DNA of 64,000 nucleotides. Source: Isoetes taiwanensis. Its lineage: Eukaryota > Streptophyta > Lycopodiopsida > Isoetales > Isoetaceae. The notes below the pieces were generated by a model. It was not told the origin of the DNA. It searched no databases and saw nothing but the letters and a program-made list of their open reading frames with translations. Of the stretch, positions 12,281-23,837 are shown one piece after another. Position 1 is the stretch's first letter, and each line of letters opens with the position of its first letter. Made by a program: the position numbers and the translations under genes. The DNA lies in assembly GCA_021234155.1 (NCBI GenBank), contig JAJEKV010000414.1, positions 124,001 through 188,000 on the forward strand. Direction: 5' to 3'.

Positions 12281-12642
12281 TTCAGATTTGTTCGTTGCTA
12301 ACACTCTTGTTGGCATGTATAGCAAATGTGTCAGTATTAATGATGCATGAAAAGTGTTCACGAGCATGACTACATGGGATGAAACAATGCATGAAAAGTG
12401 TTCACGAGCATGACTACATGGGATGTTGTTTCGTGGAATGCAATTATTTCAAAATAATTAATCTAGATGATAAAGGGGGTTCATATCTCTTCGATAAAAT
12501 GCAAAAACAAGGTTTAAGTCCAAGTGGAATTACTTTTGTTAGTGTTTTGATTGCATGTTCTCAAATTGCATATTTCGACAAAGGCAAAACAATTCATGCC
12601 AGCACTTTACAACTTGGACTTGAAACTCTATGTACAATATAA
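12281..12642 (+). pseudogene. PPR protein fragment (PLS type), copy A
   Basis: The translation gives DLFVANTLVGMYSKC, then a stop in place of the expected Arg, KVFTSM and, after a 46-bp tandem duplication, DVVSWNAIIS, followed by LFDKMQKQGLSPSGITFVSV and KGKTIHASTLQLG. This is the L1-S-P motif succession of plant PLS-class pentatricopeptide repeat proteins, organellar RNA-binding factors. Only about two repeats remain. The in-frame TGA, the internal duplication and a frameshift before LFDKM make it a pseudogene. It follows the GULLO-like stop by only ~35 bp, an unnatural juxtaposition. Confidence 0.72.
12342..12434. repeat. 46-bp tandem duplication inside PPR fragment
   Basis: The unit beginning ATGCATGAAAAGTGTTCACG occurs at 12,342 and 12,388 with only a few differences. 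It also occurs in copy B (from about 33,308), so it predates the A/B split. Confidence 0.8.
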
Positions 12643-12649
12643 TATCATA

Positions 12650-13580
12650 CTCTACTAGGAGGGAGGGTGATTGTTACTACTAAAAGCTAAATACATCAAT
12701 GAGATGTTACTTGTTTTAGATGTGTTTTTACATTATGGTCACGCAAGAGTGTAGACAATGTACTCATTGTATGACACAAATGGAAGCTCCATAGCCTTGT
12801 AAGGTTGAAAAGACTGAGCCAGAGTTGATAATAGAACAAACTAAATCAAATTTGAAGCCATCATCTTGTCCTAATCTATTACAATGATGCTGGGATACCT
12901 AAATGGGATTTACACGCTAGAGTCACATGACTTGATGCTTCTTTATTGGTCTGAGGGATAAGGTTCTTGAAGCTAAAGTTGTCACATTTGAAGCGTTGAT
13001 ATATTTAAGGGAAACATCTAAATGTTTAACCTTCCCCTTCATGAGAAGTGAGACTTATCCACTAGCAGTAGAATCATTAAAGCGGAGTTTGGAATCATCA
13101 TGCCCTTTATGAAACTTATAGAGCGGAGAGACTTATCCAGTAGTGGCAGTACATGATTGAGCATAGTGCCATGATGCAACATAATAGAGTACAACATAAC
13201 ATCATAGAGTACAACATAATAGAGCACAACATGATGCTGCTGCTAAGCGCTTGCTACAACCGTGCCATCCAAATCGTTGCTTCAGAATTTGCCATTGCAC
13301 CTATGTCAAGTTTGTGGTGTCGCAATGCGAGTGAGAGAACATTCTAGCATGCTTCTGCCATTTGCCATCCGAATGTCCTCCAATGGCAGAGTGCAAGCGC
13401 AAGAAGAGCATAGACCTTCAACATGTGGACCCCCCACCCACCACCGCAGAAACCCCGGAATAGCGGGATGCACACTCGACCTCGCGATCAAAGGGGACGT
13501 ACTGAATGACATGGTGCATGCTCATTTCATTCATCACTCTTTAGGTAGGCTTCCAAACACCCAATCCGGCCATGGCATTG
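12650..13580. other. Non-coding part of duplicated segment A
   Basis: No gene. At 13,170-13,235 short imperfect repeats of CATAATAGAGTACAA occur, and frames read across them are low-complexity artefacts. Confidence 0.5.
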
Positions 13581-13584
13581 GAAA

Positions 13585-13985
13585 GTAGGAAGGTTTCCAT
13601 ATGATTTAAATTTTGAATTCTCGGATGACGTGCATATTGATAAGCGTGCCCCATTAATTGGCGGCGTCCGTCTTGAAAAGCGTGGTCCATAAAGGTCACC
13701 GTGTGTGAATATTATAAATATAAAAAAAAGGGTGGAAACCCTTCCCATTTTTCGTGGAAACACTTCCCGGATTTCAAAATGGGGAAACCCTTCCCATTTT
13801 CTATGGAAACCCTTCCTAATTTCCTTGGAAACCCTTCCTATTTTCCAAACTTAGAAATTCGGAAGGGTATCCATGGAAACCCTTCTTGGTTTTAATGAAA
13901 GCCGGATGGGTTTCGACGGAAAATAGGAAGGGTTTCCATGGAAATTTGGAAGGGTTTCTACGGAAAATAGGAAGGGTTTCCATTG
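13585..13985. repeat. GGAAACCCTTCC foldback array, copy A
   Basis: The left half (13,733-13,885) has repeated GGAAACCCTTCC-type units spaced ~20-30 bp apart; the right half (13,865-13,985) carries the complement GGAAGGGTTTCC in the opposite orientation. A lead-in with a lone AAGGTTTCC, ATTTAAATTT and GCGTGC..CATTAAT (13,585-13,665) is shared with the 27.47-27.61 kb element. The left and right halves could pair into one long stem. Confidence 0.68.
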
Positions 13986-14043
13986 GAGGCCAACTCAAAT
14001 CGGTAAGAGAAAACTGATTTTTTTAGGAGGTGTCTTATGGAGG

Positions 14044-14200
14044 GAGTAATGGCCGAGAGTGGGCGATTTCGGGTTATAATGGCCTGGCGGTGGGCCAGGT
14101 CATGGCGGCACAGCCTGAAATGGCCCACTCTCAGCCATTACCCGATGTAAAAGTCCAGACCATGCACATGTGCGGTGATGTGGCGGAGGTATAAAAGGTT
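14044..14200 (+). promoter_or_regulatory. Hairpin plus TATA promoter, copy A
   Basis: GTAATGGCCGAGAGTGGGC (14,047) pairs with GCCCACTCTCAGCCATTAC (~14,128-14,146), with an inner CCTGGC/GCCAGG stem between them. About 45 bp further on comes TGATGTGGCGGAGGTATAAAAG (TATA box ~14,191). Copy B has the same TATA (35,172) but a decayed hairpin. The promoter drives the spliced leader of the small secreted-protein ORF. Confidence 0.55.
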
Positions 14201-14204
14201 TATT

Positions 14205-15095
14205 TTTCATGTCAGCAAGCCCTTTTTCGCGTTGTCGTCGAAGTCAGAGCAATGGCGCTTCGTGATACGCTAACTTCAGCTATAGGCGCCCGTTGTTTTT
14301 GGCCTAGCGTTGGCCTTGAATCTACTATTGCTATTCATTTGGAATTTGGCCGAAGTTTGGCGAAGTTTCTTGAGAGGTTCGATTTTGGATCTTGGTTATG
14401 GCGCTTGTTGCTTTCTTGTCGGGCGATCGTTCTAATCTTATTCTTTGCTTCATTACAAGTTTGGCGTCACCAGAGAGGTTTCTTGCATGTTCTTGATAAA
14501 GTTATTGCATGCAAGTTTTAACTTGCTTTTTGCTTGTTTAGCATCTTTAACAAGTGTTTGGACGCGCGGATCTTCAAAATGGTAAGCAGGCATGTTGTAA
14601 TATTAGATTATTTTTGCAAGATTTTAACACTATTCCGCTCTTTTCTTGCAGGTTTCCGTGGAGAGGTTTAATGTGTGCTTGATCATGGCGTCTGTCGTGC
14701 TTTTGATTTTGGTGTCGGCTTCCAAACATTGCTTAAGTTTTTCTTGTAGTATTATGGAGGATGTTGAGAGTGATGACCCGACATTTAATCTTGATATTAC
14801 TCAAGAAATGTCTAGTGACGAGTTGAAGAATTATGAGCAAGATAATTCGTTTACTCTTCGCCATCGGATCTAAAGATGAGCCCGAGTTACAAGCCTTTCT
14901 TTCTAATGTTCAGTCTGTTAAGTGGTATAGTGTTAGTAATATTGCAGATGAGAAAGAGGACTTCTTACCTACGGATTCCGACTTGTTAAAGGAGGCAAAT
15001 AATGTTGAAGACGTGATCTTTTTATTTTGATTCCTGGAATGAAGATCTTTGATCTCGATCTCTTTGTACTCCAAAACTTTTGAATGCAATGGAAA
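14205..15095 (+). pseudogene. Small secreted-protein gene, copy A, frameshifted
   Basis: This is the same gene as the intact copy at 35.2-36.1 kb. A leader exon ends CTTCAAAATG|GTAAGC (~14,580) and an acceptor TTTTCTTGCAG sits at ~14,652. The ATG at 14,685 starts a hydrophobic segment (MASVVLLILVSASKHCLSF), then an acidic protein. Where copy B reads CTTGCTGCTACTGTCAGATC, this copy has CTTCGCCATCGGATC, which shifts the frame after NSFTL. The remaining part is open in another frame. The defect lies at a CTG-rich site of the kind where the copies systematically disagree, so it may be a consensus error. Confidence 0.5.
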
Positions 15096-15370
15096 TTAAA
15101 TTTTTCAAAAACTTGTATTGTCTATGAAAAACTTGTATTGGGCCATTATGGTTTATAATAATGGCAGTCAAAAAAAGTGGAAATTGCACGGTCTTCACCT
15201 TTATGTATGACGTGACCCCAAAAGCATGCATTTAAAAAAATGTGACAACCATAAAACTGCTGTTGAATAAAAGCAAGTGGCGTTCCATCCGAAATATACC
15301 CGTTTTAATGCAAATCGGCCGTCTGGCATAAAGTGTCGTTAATTAGGAGTAAATAAGTATCCACTTCAAC

Positions 15371-16383
15371 TACGTAAAGTTTGGGTAGTTTCATTCTGAA
15401 AATTTCGTCCAATCCTAGAGTGACACGTGTGCAACATTCTTTTCGAATTGTTCAATTAGTTGCATTCTAAGTTTCTAGTTGCATTCCGAGATCTCTACTT
15501 GCATTGCTTCCTATTACTTGTATTTTGCCTTGCATTCTAGTTTCTTGATTAATTTACAAGAGATTTCTATTTACTAGGTGGGAATTGAACCCGATTGAAA
15601 CCATAGCTAGCAACATATTGGAGCCGGTTACATAAAACGTATTCGAAAACGAGAGCATGTCTATACTGAAAGAAGACAACATTCCTATACAAAATATCGA
15701 ATCACGGAAGCCATATTTTAAGAATGCGGGATGTATTCATCACCAAATGAGCAGATTTTTGCGGCTTACCATATATGAATGCACAAGCTTTCCATGACGG
15801 TTAGCGTGTTTGCCGCTGATATCTACGGTGCCGCCCTGGACCCGTAAAACGTCGGAAGAAAGCAAAGTATAGTATAGTAAAGAAAAAAATGAGAGTAAAG
15901 TATGTGAAAGAAAGAAGGCAGAAAGCAAAGAACAAAAGAAAGCAAGGTAAACGAAAGAAAATAAAGCAAAGAAAACAAAGAAAGCAAGTATAGAAAGGAA
16001 TGGCGGAAAGCAAATAAAACAAAGGAAGCAAAGTACATGAAAGAATAAAGCAAAGAAAACAATGAAAGCAAGTATACGAAAGAAAAAGCGCAGAAAAGAT
16101 GCCGGAAGTATGCTTGCTTTGATCTTTAACCCGCAAAAAACAAAACACTAAAGACCTAGAAGACGAAAAATATTATTTTTCTTCAAGAAAGCCAAGGCGC
16201 CATAATCTTGCAAGCGCCCGATCTTGCGGACAGCCAAGGCGCCATAGCTATAGCTCAATGGCAAGATAGAAGGGCCATAGCCAACAAAGCCGCCATAGCC
16301 GAAAGTGCCAGAAAAAAGAGATTCACAGAAAATAAAGATACAATGCCACGCCGTAATAAAACTACCCAAAACTTTACGTTGTA
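15371..16383. mobile_element. TIR element (~1 kb), copy A
   Basis: The left end TACGTAAAGTTTGGGTAG (15,371) is the inverse complement of the right end CTACCCAAAACTTTACGT (16,361-16,379), about 25 bp of terminal inverted repeat extending to TTTCATT/AATAAAA. The interior has no transposase. It contains AATTGTTCAATTAGTTGCATT-like T-rich DNA and a 230-bp purine tract. Copy C lacks the whole block plus the adjoining foldback, reading CAACTAC-AAAAAGTTATATG, and a TAC flanks both sides here. This is therefore a non-autonomous DNA transposon, superfamily unknown. Confidence 0.68.
15855..16095. repeat. AAAGCAAAG purine-rich low-complexity tract
   Basis: An imperfect array of GAAAGAAAGCAAAG-type units on the plus strand. 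It produces long minus-strand Phe/Leu/Ser-rich frames that are not genes. Confidence 0.85.
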
Positions 16384-16386
16384 TTA

Positions 16387-16473
16387 ATTACATTTTAGTT
16401 GAAATTCACGTCGCGGGCCTCCAGTACCGGCGCGCCCACCTTCCACGGGCTGAATTTCAACTAAAATGTAATT
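16387..16473. repeat. Foldback (palindromic) element, copy A
   Basis: ATTACATTTTAGTTGAAATTCA and TGAATTTCAACTAAAATGTAAT are perfect 22-bp inverted arms around a ~43-bp GC-rich loop containing GGCGCGCC. It directly abuts the TIR element, is also present in copy B (37,375-37,465) and is absent from copy C. Confidence 0.8.
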
Positions 16474-16513
16474 TTGTATACAAAAGTTATATGCGAATAG
16501 AAATTTCGGACCG

Positions 16514-17735
16514 TATATATAGGGTTTAAGGCACTCCACGAGAACATGGACATGGCAGTTCTGGAGCTTAATCCACTTCTATGGAGTGGCATTGGTCGAT
16601 CTTCTACTCTTGAAATACTTCCTCGCCTACATGCTTTTATCGCCTTACTCTCGAACCGCTCGCAAGCTTTGGAACAAACTTATCGTTTCTCAATTGTATT
16701 GGGAGGCTGCGAATCCATATCTTCCACACCCTCTTTCCTCCTCGTGAGTTATTATCGATACCGTGAAATCTCAAACCAATCTGGCGCAGTTATATCACTA
16801 TACTGACAAACTCTTGGCGTAACATTTCACCCATTTAATCCCCCTACAAAATCTCCCATTCATATACACTGTATGTTACGAGCATGGTTTGGTTTGCTTC
16901 GTGAAGATGGCGCCCGGTTTCTTATCTTTAGCACTATGCAATCCGGTGTTGAATGAATGGTTAGATATGCCCTTATTGCTCGTCTCATATAAGACGGAAA
17001 GCCCTGCCTTGTATTATCTACGTAATTATCGCCAGAGAAGACGGATCCTTTTTTCTCGCTAGTAGGGGACCACTCCATGATTTATCCGCTTGATACAAGA
17101 ACGGATTTGTGGGAGAAGATTTTTTGATTCCGAGGCCTTCTTCGGTGATGATGATAACCCGTGTTTTAAGGATATGGTGGTCGAGGGAAATTCTATCTTT
17201 ATTCGATAGAAGCGAAAGTGATGATTATGTCTTTACCTTTGTGCGTGAAACGTGGGCCCGTGAGATAGTAAGGTATGATTTGTTAGAGAAAGAAGTTTTT
17301 CGTTGTCCTGATTTAAATGAGCAACTTACCCCCATGTCATGTCCATATTTGGGTTAAATGGGAAGTTTGGTGATGGTGGGAAAAAAGCGTGATTCTTCTC
17401 ATGTTTGCTTTTGGAAATTGGATGCAGAGTGGAACCTCATTTTCATTCTCACAGATCTTTCTCACAGCTTTGCTGATCATTGGTTTCGATCTTGTGTCAC
17501 ATTTGTTGAGGACCACAACCGACTTTACTATTCCGCCCGCACCGACTTTACTATTCCTCGTTGTCTTTTCGTGGACTCATCAATGTGTGGCAATTAATCT
17601 CTCGACCATCATAACCTCCGGTTTGATTGCGGATCGAGAGATCATACCATTTTCTCATCAAAGATAGCCCTCCCGGTATTTTTCTTTTCTATTTGCCTTT
17701 AAGCCCACAATCAAAAGACTTCTTTGAATGGATCC
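16514..17735 (+). pseudogene. F-box/kelch-like protein gene, copy A
   Basis: A TATATATAG box at 16,514 lies about 32 bp before an ATG at 16,546. The N-terminal part decays through frameshifts, but across the three copies an F-box is visible: LLLFEILP, then LRAFIALL, then RKLWNKLIVS, the usual L-P-x-x-L/F-x-E-I-L and V-x-K-x-W-x-x-L-I pattern of SCF-type adaptor proteins. The C-terminal half (17,358-17,597) reads SHVCFWKLDAEWNLIF, HWFRSCVTFVEDHNRLYYS and FVDSSMCGN, resembling the kelch-type substrate domain of plant F-box proteins. Numerous stops and shifts exclude function as read. The very short TATA-ATG distance suggests that the true start is elsewhere. Confidence 0.5.
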
Positions 17736-18975
17736 GCACAATCTTTGCTTCGTGCCAATTTTGCGTGTGATTGTGCAAAGTTGAAAAACAATGTTCATAA
17801 TTCAGCTTGACTCTAGGGCTTGGATAGATAAATATTGCATCTCTAAAGGCAAGATTTCACTTTTCTTAGATACTTTTCTGTGCAACAAATGTTCTTTTTA
17901 TTTTTAAATTTGGATTGGCTGAATCTGTTGTTTACAACATTGAAGAAGTGTTGTAGTTATGCATGCAAATCAATTCATCTTTTGAGAAGTATCATGTCCT
18001 TCATGCCTCCTATTAGGTTAATAATCTCATTTTCATTTTCCAAACTGTTCTTTAGCATGTTTGCCTGCGCATCTCAGAGCATGTAGTTTTTGGTCTATGA
18101 TGTTCATTCCATTTAAAATTGCTATGTGTTCGGATAGGTTAATTTTGCTATATTTGGAAGGCATTTTTCTTTATAATTTCAATTAAAAAGACATTCAGTA
18201 GCTGTCCTGTAACATGTTTAAAAAATAATTTATTATCTTCAAACTTTTGCTACCCTTGACATTATTAGCAAAGATCTCTTTGTCTAGCTTTGTCGACATT
18301 CATTTTTTTCATAATGATCTTATTTGTTTTCAATTTGGTAAAATATGAACACAACTTTCTACTAATTGGCGGTAAGCGTCAATTAATCCAAAGCAAAATT
18401 CAGAACTTGGTACTTTGAGGACTTATGTTTGTTACATGTTTCAATTAATCCAAAGCAAAATTCAGAACAATGGTACTTTGAGGACTTATGTTTGTTACAT
18501 GTTTCAGACTCAGAATGGAAAGATTGTAAACCTGAAGGACTCATATCATCCGAGTTTCAAAGTACTATTACACCGTTGATAGATAAAAATGCTGGTAACA
18601 TGTAGAACATGTATCAAAGTTAAAGAAGAATGGGGAAAGATTGAGAAAACAAAGAAATGAAATAAAAGGAAATGCAAAGAAATCCAATGGAGTTAAAGCA
18701 TTGATTCCCAGCTTATGCAAGAGAGGCTATAATGCAAGAGCAAAGATGCAAAAGAAACCAAAGGCAATTAGCAAAAGCAACTGAAACCAAAGGCAATTAA
18801 CAAAAACAACGGGGGTATCATTGAGAAGAGGAAGCATATCAGGCTTCAACAAAGACAAGCAAATTATGTGTGGAAACCAAAGGCAATTAGAGAACCCCTC
18901 AGAATAAAGTTATAGGACTCGCAAGTTTCTCACTAAGGAGAAAACAAACAAGCATTTCTAGTTTTCTAGTTCTTT
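17736..18975. other. Non-coding spacer with 63-bp tandem duplication
   Basis: T-rich DNA between the F-box-like remnant and the gypsy LTR. A 63-bp unit starting CAATTAATCCAAAGCAAAAT is repeated in tandem at 18,379 and 18,442. It is single in copy C and double in copy B. Confidence 0.6.
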
Positions 18976-19491
18976 TGTCTTCACCTTTTATGGATTGGAC
19001 TAATAAGCTACTAACGGAAAAGACAATTTCTCACACAAGATAGTGTAATTCTTTATTAAAAGAGAGATTGGGTACAACACGGGAAAACTTCAACTGCTCA
19101 CACAAGATAGTGGAATTCTCTATTAAAAGAGAGATTGGGTACAACAAGGGAAAAGTTCAACCGCCCAACCATGGAACTAGCACTCCTTGATCACAAGCAC
19201 TTTTGATCGGAGAAATATCCCGCTACAAGTCCCCAAGACACTGCCGCTAGTTCCTCCCCTGAACTAAGATGCAATCTCTCAGAGCCAATCTTCAGAAAGC
19301 TACCAATGATGCCCTTGTTTTTCAAGGCATGTCCTTTTAAACCCCAATGATCTATTCTCGTCCAATAGTCCATTATTGGCTCTAAGACACCAGACTAAGA
19401 TTAGCATCATCTTATCCCTTAATCTATTCCAATCATAGATAACTAGTATAGAGTAGCTAATTCTATATTTGATGGTGCACTATGATTGGCA
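18976..19491 (-). repeat. Ty3/gypsy 3' LTR, copy A
   Basis: Matches the two LTRs of the complete element in copy B. On the plus strand it runs from TGTCTTCACC to ATGATTGGCA. A 67-bp internal tandem duplication (units beginning CTCACACAAGATAGTG at ~19,030 and ~19,097) lengthens it relative to the copy C LTR. Confidence 0.72.
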
Positions 19492-22400
19492 TGACAATAG
19501 AATAGCTAATTCTAGTCTGGACTTTATCATAACATTCTAACTTTTAGAATGTATTTGTAGCCCGCCGTGGTAAAGAATCAGTTGTCCTCAGTTGGAAAAG
19601 TAGAAGAACTCCGTTGAAATAATATAGGCTTGTTACATTCATTGCGCAGGTAAACTTCCCTGTAAGCTTCCAACAAAGGTAAATAATGTTCAAATAATCC
19701 TTTGTTTTGTAAGCTTCCAACAAAGGTAAATAATGTTCAAATAATCCTTTGTTTTCCATTCTGCGTCGTTATGTGGCACCTCCTTATACTTCACCAAATA
19801 TTTGCGATTAGTACTACGACCCTTATGCCTCATAAGGTTGATACACTGGATTATCATCCACTAACATTGGTCCTGATGCGTGCGGTACCAACTGTGGGTT
19901 AACTCCTTTAAATGGCCCGAGATATTCCACATTAAAAGAATTATGCATCTTCCAAGTATCCGGCAATTCCAACCTAAACATTATCATTTATCTTTTCAGT
20001 GATCCTAAAAGGTCCATAAAATCTGGTGACAAGCTTGTGCTTTTTCTGTTCGGAAGCTTAAAGATTCTAATGAATACCCAATCATCCACCTGATATAGAA
20101 CATGTCTGCATTTCCTATTCACTTGACAAATGTACCTTTTATGAGCAACAAAGAGTGCTGCTCTGGTGGATTCCAAAATGATATCCATATCTTTAGCAAC
20201 TCGATCCATATCTTTAGCAACTCGATCTGCCTCCATCACACCTTCTGCCACTTTAATAACAAGATTTGGAGGTAAACGTCCCTGCATAACATAAAGATGT
20301 GATAAACCTGTGGCTGAGTGTGTGGCCATGTTATAAGCAAACTAAACTGTGGCTGAGTGTGTGGCCATGTTATAAGCAAATAAACCACGGCAAATACCGC
20401 CTCAATCGTAAATATGCTCATGTACAAAATTGCGAACATGCATAGGAGAATTCTATGAGTAACTTCCGTCGCCCATCCATCGGGATGGGGATGGAAAAGC
20501 AAAGGAGAAATGCATCCTATGTGATAAACCTACGTGGCCTGAGTGTGGCCATGTTATAAGCAAACTAAACCACTGGCAAATACCGCTCTCAATCAGAAAT
20601 CTGCTCATGTACAAAATTGCGTAACATGCTTAGGAGAATTCTATGAGTAACTTCCATCTGCCCGTCAGTGTGGGGATGGAAAGCTGTGGAGAAATGCATC
20701 CTTGTACCTAGATTTGTAAACAACGCTCTTCAAAACTTGCTGCAAAACTTTGTATCTCTGAAAAATTATTACCTCTGGCAATCCATGGTTCTTAAATACT
20801 TCTTTCAAAAATAACCGTGTAGCATCATGAGCTTTTAATGTCTTTTTGCAAGGAATAAAGATTGCATACTTACTCGAACGGTCCACAATGGTTCAAACCA
20901 GATCATTATGTTGTTTTCTCCGTGGAACACTAACAAAGTCCATCTTGATATTTGAAAAGGTTTTTCCGAGTGCCATCAATAATCATGGTACCTTCTTGGC
21001 ATGGGAATCTTTGATTTTCTGACACATAAGACAGTTTTCCACAAATGCAACAACATCTTTTCCTATAGTTTTCCAATAGAAATACTTTGAAACCAAATCA
21101 TGAGTGTTAAAAATACCCCTTATGACCTGCTATTCGTACCTCATGGCATTCTCGCAGAACCGTTTCCTGAATTGTGGAGTAACACAAAGACAATTTTTAA
21201 AAAACAAAAATCCTTCGCGAAAATAGAAATTGTCAATAATGCATTGCTGGCTTTCATGCAAATCAATCCAAACACTACCAAATTCATTATCTTGCTTATA
21301 TATACCCTTCATTGTCCCAAATGTGCTTTCCCGCCAAAGGGAAAAATTATTCACCTGAATAATGTCATCTGAATGACGCACACGACTAAGTGCATCAAGA
21401 ACTTTTATTCTCATGCACCTGGCTTATAATGAATAGCATTAGCATCAACCCCAAAATGATGTAACAACTCTACCCATTTAACCTGGCATGGGCTTGCAGA
21501 AGCTTGTGTCAATAGTGTCAATAAAAATTGAATGCTTTGTTGGTCCATTTTAATATAAAATCACTACCCATAAGATAATGTTTCCAAATTTTAATAGCCA
21601 ATAGTTCTTTCTCATATAAAGTTTACTTTAATTCGCGAGAATTAAGCTTCGGCGGCTCAAAAAGCAATAGGATGTCCATCCCGTTCTCATCACGCCCTAT
21701 AGAAGAACCACTTGCATCAAGTCTGACCAAACAAAATATTGCTTAGAAAAATCTCGCAAATCGCAAAATGGGCGTGGTAATAAGGCATTGCTTCAAAGAT
21801 TGAAAAGCTTTGTATTTTGAGAACGTCCCCAATGAAAGGGTGTGTCATACTTCAACAAACTTGTTAATGGAAAAGCCAACTAAACGAAATTATGAACACA
21901 CCGTTTGTAGTAGCTACAAAGTCCCAAAAAGAAACGTACCTCAGTGACATTTTGTAGAACTGGCCAATTTTCCACCACTTGCACTTTTGCAGGTTCAACC
22001 TGACCTTTTCCAGAAACTACATGTCCAACATACTCAATTTGAGTTTGAAAGAAAAACTCTTCTTACGGTTTAACTAAAATTTTTCATCACGCAATGTGTT
22101 CAACACCTGACGCAAATATCTATGCGCTCATTCTGCTATAAACCAAAATATCATCCAAAAAGACCACCACAAACTTGCCCAAAAGGGGTCTCAAAACTCT
22201 ACTCATCATTTGACAAAGAGTTACAGGTGCATTAGTTAGTCCAAAAGGCATAACTAAAAATTCATAATGACCATAGGGTGTGCGAAAAGCTGTTTTATGA
22301 ATGTCTGGTTCATCACACGAACCTGATGATATCCAGATTGAAACTATTTTACTGAAGATGGTGGCGCCCTTCAATTGATCCAGTAAGTCATCCACTCGAG

Positions 22401-23301
22401 GAAAAGGATACTTATTCTTTATTATGAACTTATTGAGGGCCCTGTAATCAATACACATACGAAAAGAACCATCTTTTTTGTTAACCAAAAGAACTGGTGC
22501 TCTATATGGTGAGCTACTTTCTCAGATCAAACCACAATCCATCAAGTTTTGAACCTGCTTTTGAACTTATCAAGCATAACTGGTGACATTCTGTAAGGAT
22601 GTTTCACTATTGGTTCAGTTCCTGGAACCAACTCAATGTGATGATTTTCTGGTCTATCAGGTGGCATCTCCACAACATCGTCTTTAAACAATGCCTCATA
22701 CTTATTAAGAAACTGCAAACGAGCATGATCCAAATCATTAGTAACAGTGGTTGCTAGCTCATGAAGAAAAACATATACAAGGTAAACTCCTATGGGCTCT
22801 TGTCGCACACATCTTTTAAAGCAGCATGACTAATCACGATAGCAGGATTTGAAAATTTTATACCTTTGAAGGTTACGCCATCGACAGTGACTTCTAAAGT
22901 CTTGTAGCTGATTGTAGGATCAATTTGTCTCCACCGTGGAATCCCACGTACGATGTCCACTTTCCTCATATTTGGAACCACCATAAGATCTCGAAGTTGT
23001 GACATAATCACCAAGTGCAATTTTTTCTTTGTGGCACTTTTCTTTGAACAAGAACCAAATATGTTACTCTATTAGATGCCTACCTCTTTTGTCGATTAGA
23101 AAAAATGAGCAAGTTAAAGGCGGCACCATTGTCCATTTGTATAATCACATGAGTTTGACCAATATGTCCATCAAACAACAATAGGTCATGAGAATCCTGC
23201 CGCTCACAATATTTATCTAATACAAATGTAAATCCATGTCTTGTCTGATCATCCATGAAAATGGTAGAAGAAACAGTAAGAAAATTGGGACGAGATACCA
23301 A
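19492..23301 (-). pseudogene. Ty3/gypsy chromovirus pol, copy A, truncated
   Basis: Minus strand, from high to low coordinates: retropepsin-like DGHIGQTHVIIQMDNGAAF (~23,120) and DIVRGIPRWRQIDPTISYK (~22,930); RT N-part NHHIELVPGTEPIVKHPYR (~22,610); RT core with [19 protein letters not shown] and the catalytic FLDDILVYS (22,488-22,120); worn RNase H; KVLDALSRVRHSDD and the integrase zinc-binding region with CLMCQKIKDSHA (~21,010); integrase core with SKYAIFIPCKKTLKAHDATR (20,886); C-terminal VLYQVDDWVFIRIFKLP (~20,080); and a chromodomain piece with YLVKYKEVPH (~19,780). Stops and frameshifts separate the pieces. The gag and 5' LTR are missing because the duplicated segment ends at ~23,198 inside the protease. 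Confidence 0.85.
20187..20700. repeat. Nested tandem duplications in integrase region
   Basis: A 22-bp unit (GATCCATATCTTTAGCAACTC) is doubled at 20,187. A ~39-bp unit (CTGTGGCTGAGTGTGTGGCC) is doubled at 20,308. A larger ~220-bp block (20,296-20,515) is followed by a diverged second copy (20,516-20,700). All except small differences are shared with copy B, whereas copy C has single units. Confidence 0.75.
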
Positions 23302-23825
23302 ATTTCTAATAGACTATAATATAAGAAATGGTTTTACCTGTATATGTAGGCTTTAGAAATGCATAAGATGAAAGAAAGAAGGCTGAGATGTTAAAACTTA
23401 TTTGGACTAGCATGCATCACCCAAGAGTGGATCTCCGCTTCAAATCATGCTTAAAATCTCACGGAATCATCAAAATCATACCTCTGCTATAACGGTTCTT
23501 CTACTTCTTTTGCTTATTGAGAATGCGAATCGACGGCACCGCCACACCGGCAGATCGATTACCACTGAGAATGCTTCGGAGGACATTACCGTATCTATAT
23601 GGGGGGTGGGCGACCTCGTAGGCGGAGCGGGGAGGAGAACCGGTCGGGATCAATCGAGAAAAAGGGGCAGCCGCGCTGCGCAGCCCGCCACCGCCAAACC
23701 GATCAAGAAAAGGTGCCAACTTGATTCTACGAAAAAAGGGAAAATTTTAATTGCAATCAATATTGGTTATGCCACCAACCAACTTTTTCTCAAATGGTAA
23801 TATGATTATGAAACCTATGCAAATT
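23302..23825. other. Spacer with a GC-rich islet
   Basis: From about 23,520 to 23,720 the base composition turns GC-rich (contains GCGCTGCGCAGCCCGCCACC). Frames exist on both strands (117 codons plus, 72 codons minus) but neither matches a family I know. It could be an organellar insert or a transposon piece. Confidence 0.3.
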
Positions 23826-23837
23826 TAACCCTTGAAT

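Larger units (their letters stand above)
12175..23198. repeat. Composite duplicated segment, copy A
   Basis: Collinear with 33,143-45,137 (copy B) over about 11 kb. The left boundary is inside the GULLO-like reading frame (TGCAGCTCTAATGAAC in both copies) and the right boundary is inside the gypsy protease region (after GAGAATCC). The GULLO frame is continuous across the left edge here, so the left flank is original. At the right edge the gypsy element is cut off. A second, partial relative (copy C) lies at 28.15-32.49 kb. Confidence 0.85.

Noticed and set aside
13039-13347. ORFs on both strands around 13.1-13.3 kb (and 34.1 kb)
   Set aside because: They run through imperfect CATAATAGAGTACAA repeats; Tyr/Met/Val periodicity is low-complexity.
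10518-13985. CRISPR-like array from GGAAACCCTTCC repeats
   Set aside because: Repeats invert between arms, spacers are not uniform, and the genome is a plant nucleus.
15801-16148. Long Phe/Leu-rich minus-strand ORFs (also 36,749-37,131), membrane-protein-like
   Set aside because: They are read-through of the AAAGCAAAG purine-rich tract; composition alone explains the hydrophobicity.
23501-23800. Organellar DNA insertion
   Set aside because: Only GC richness suggests it; no organellar gene was recognised.
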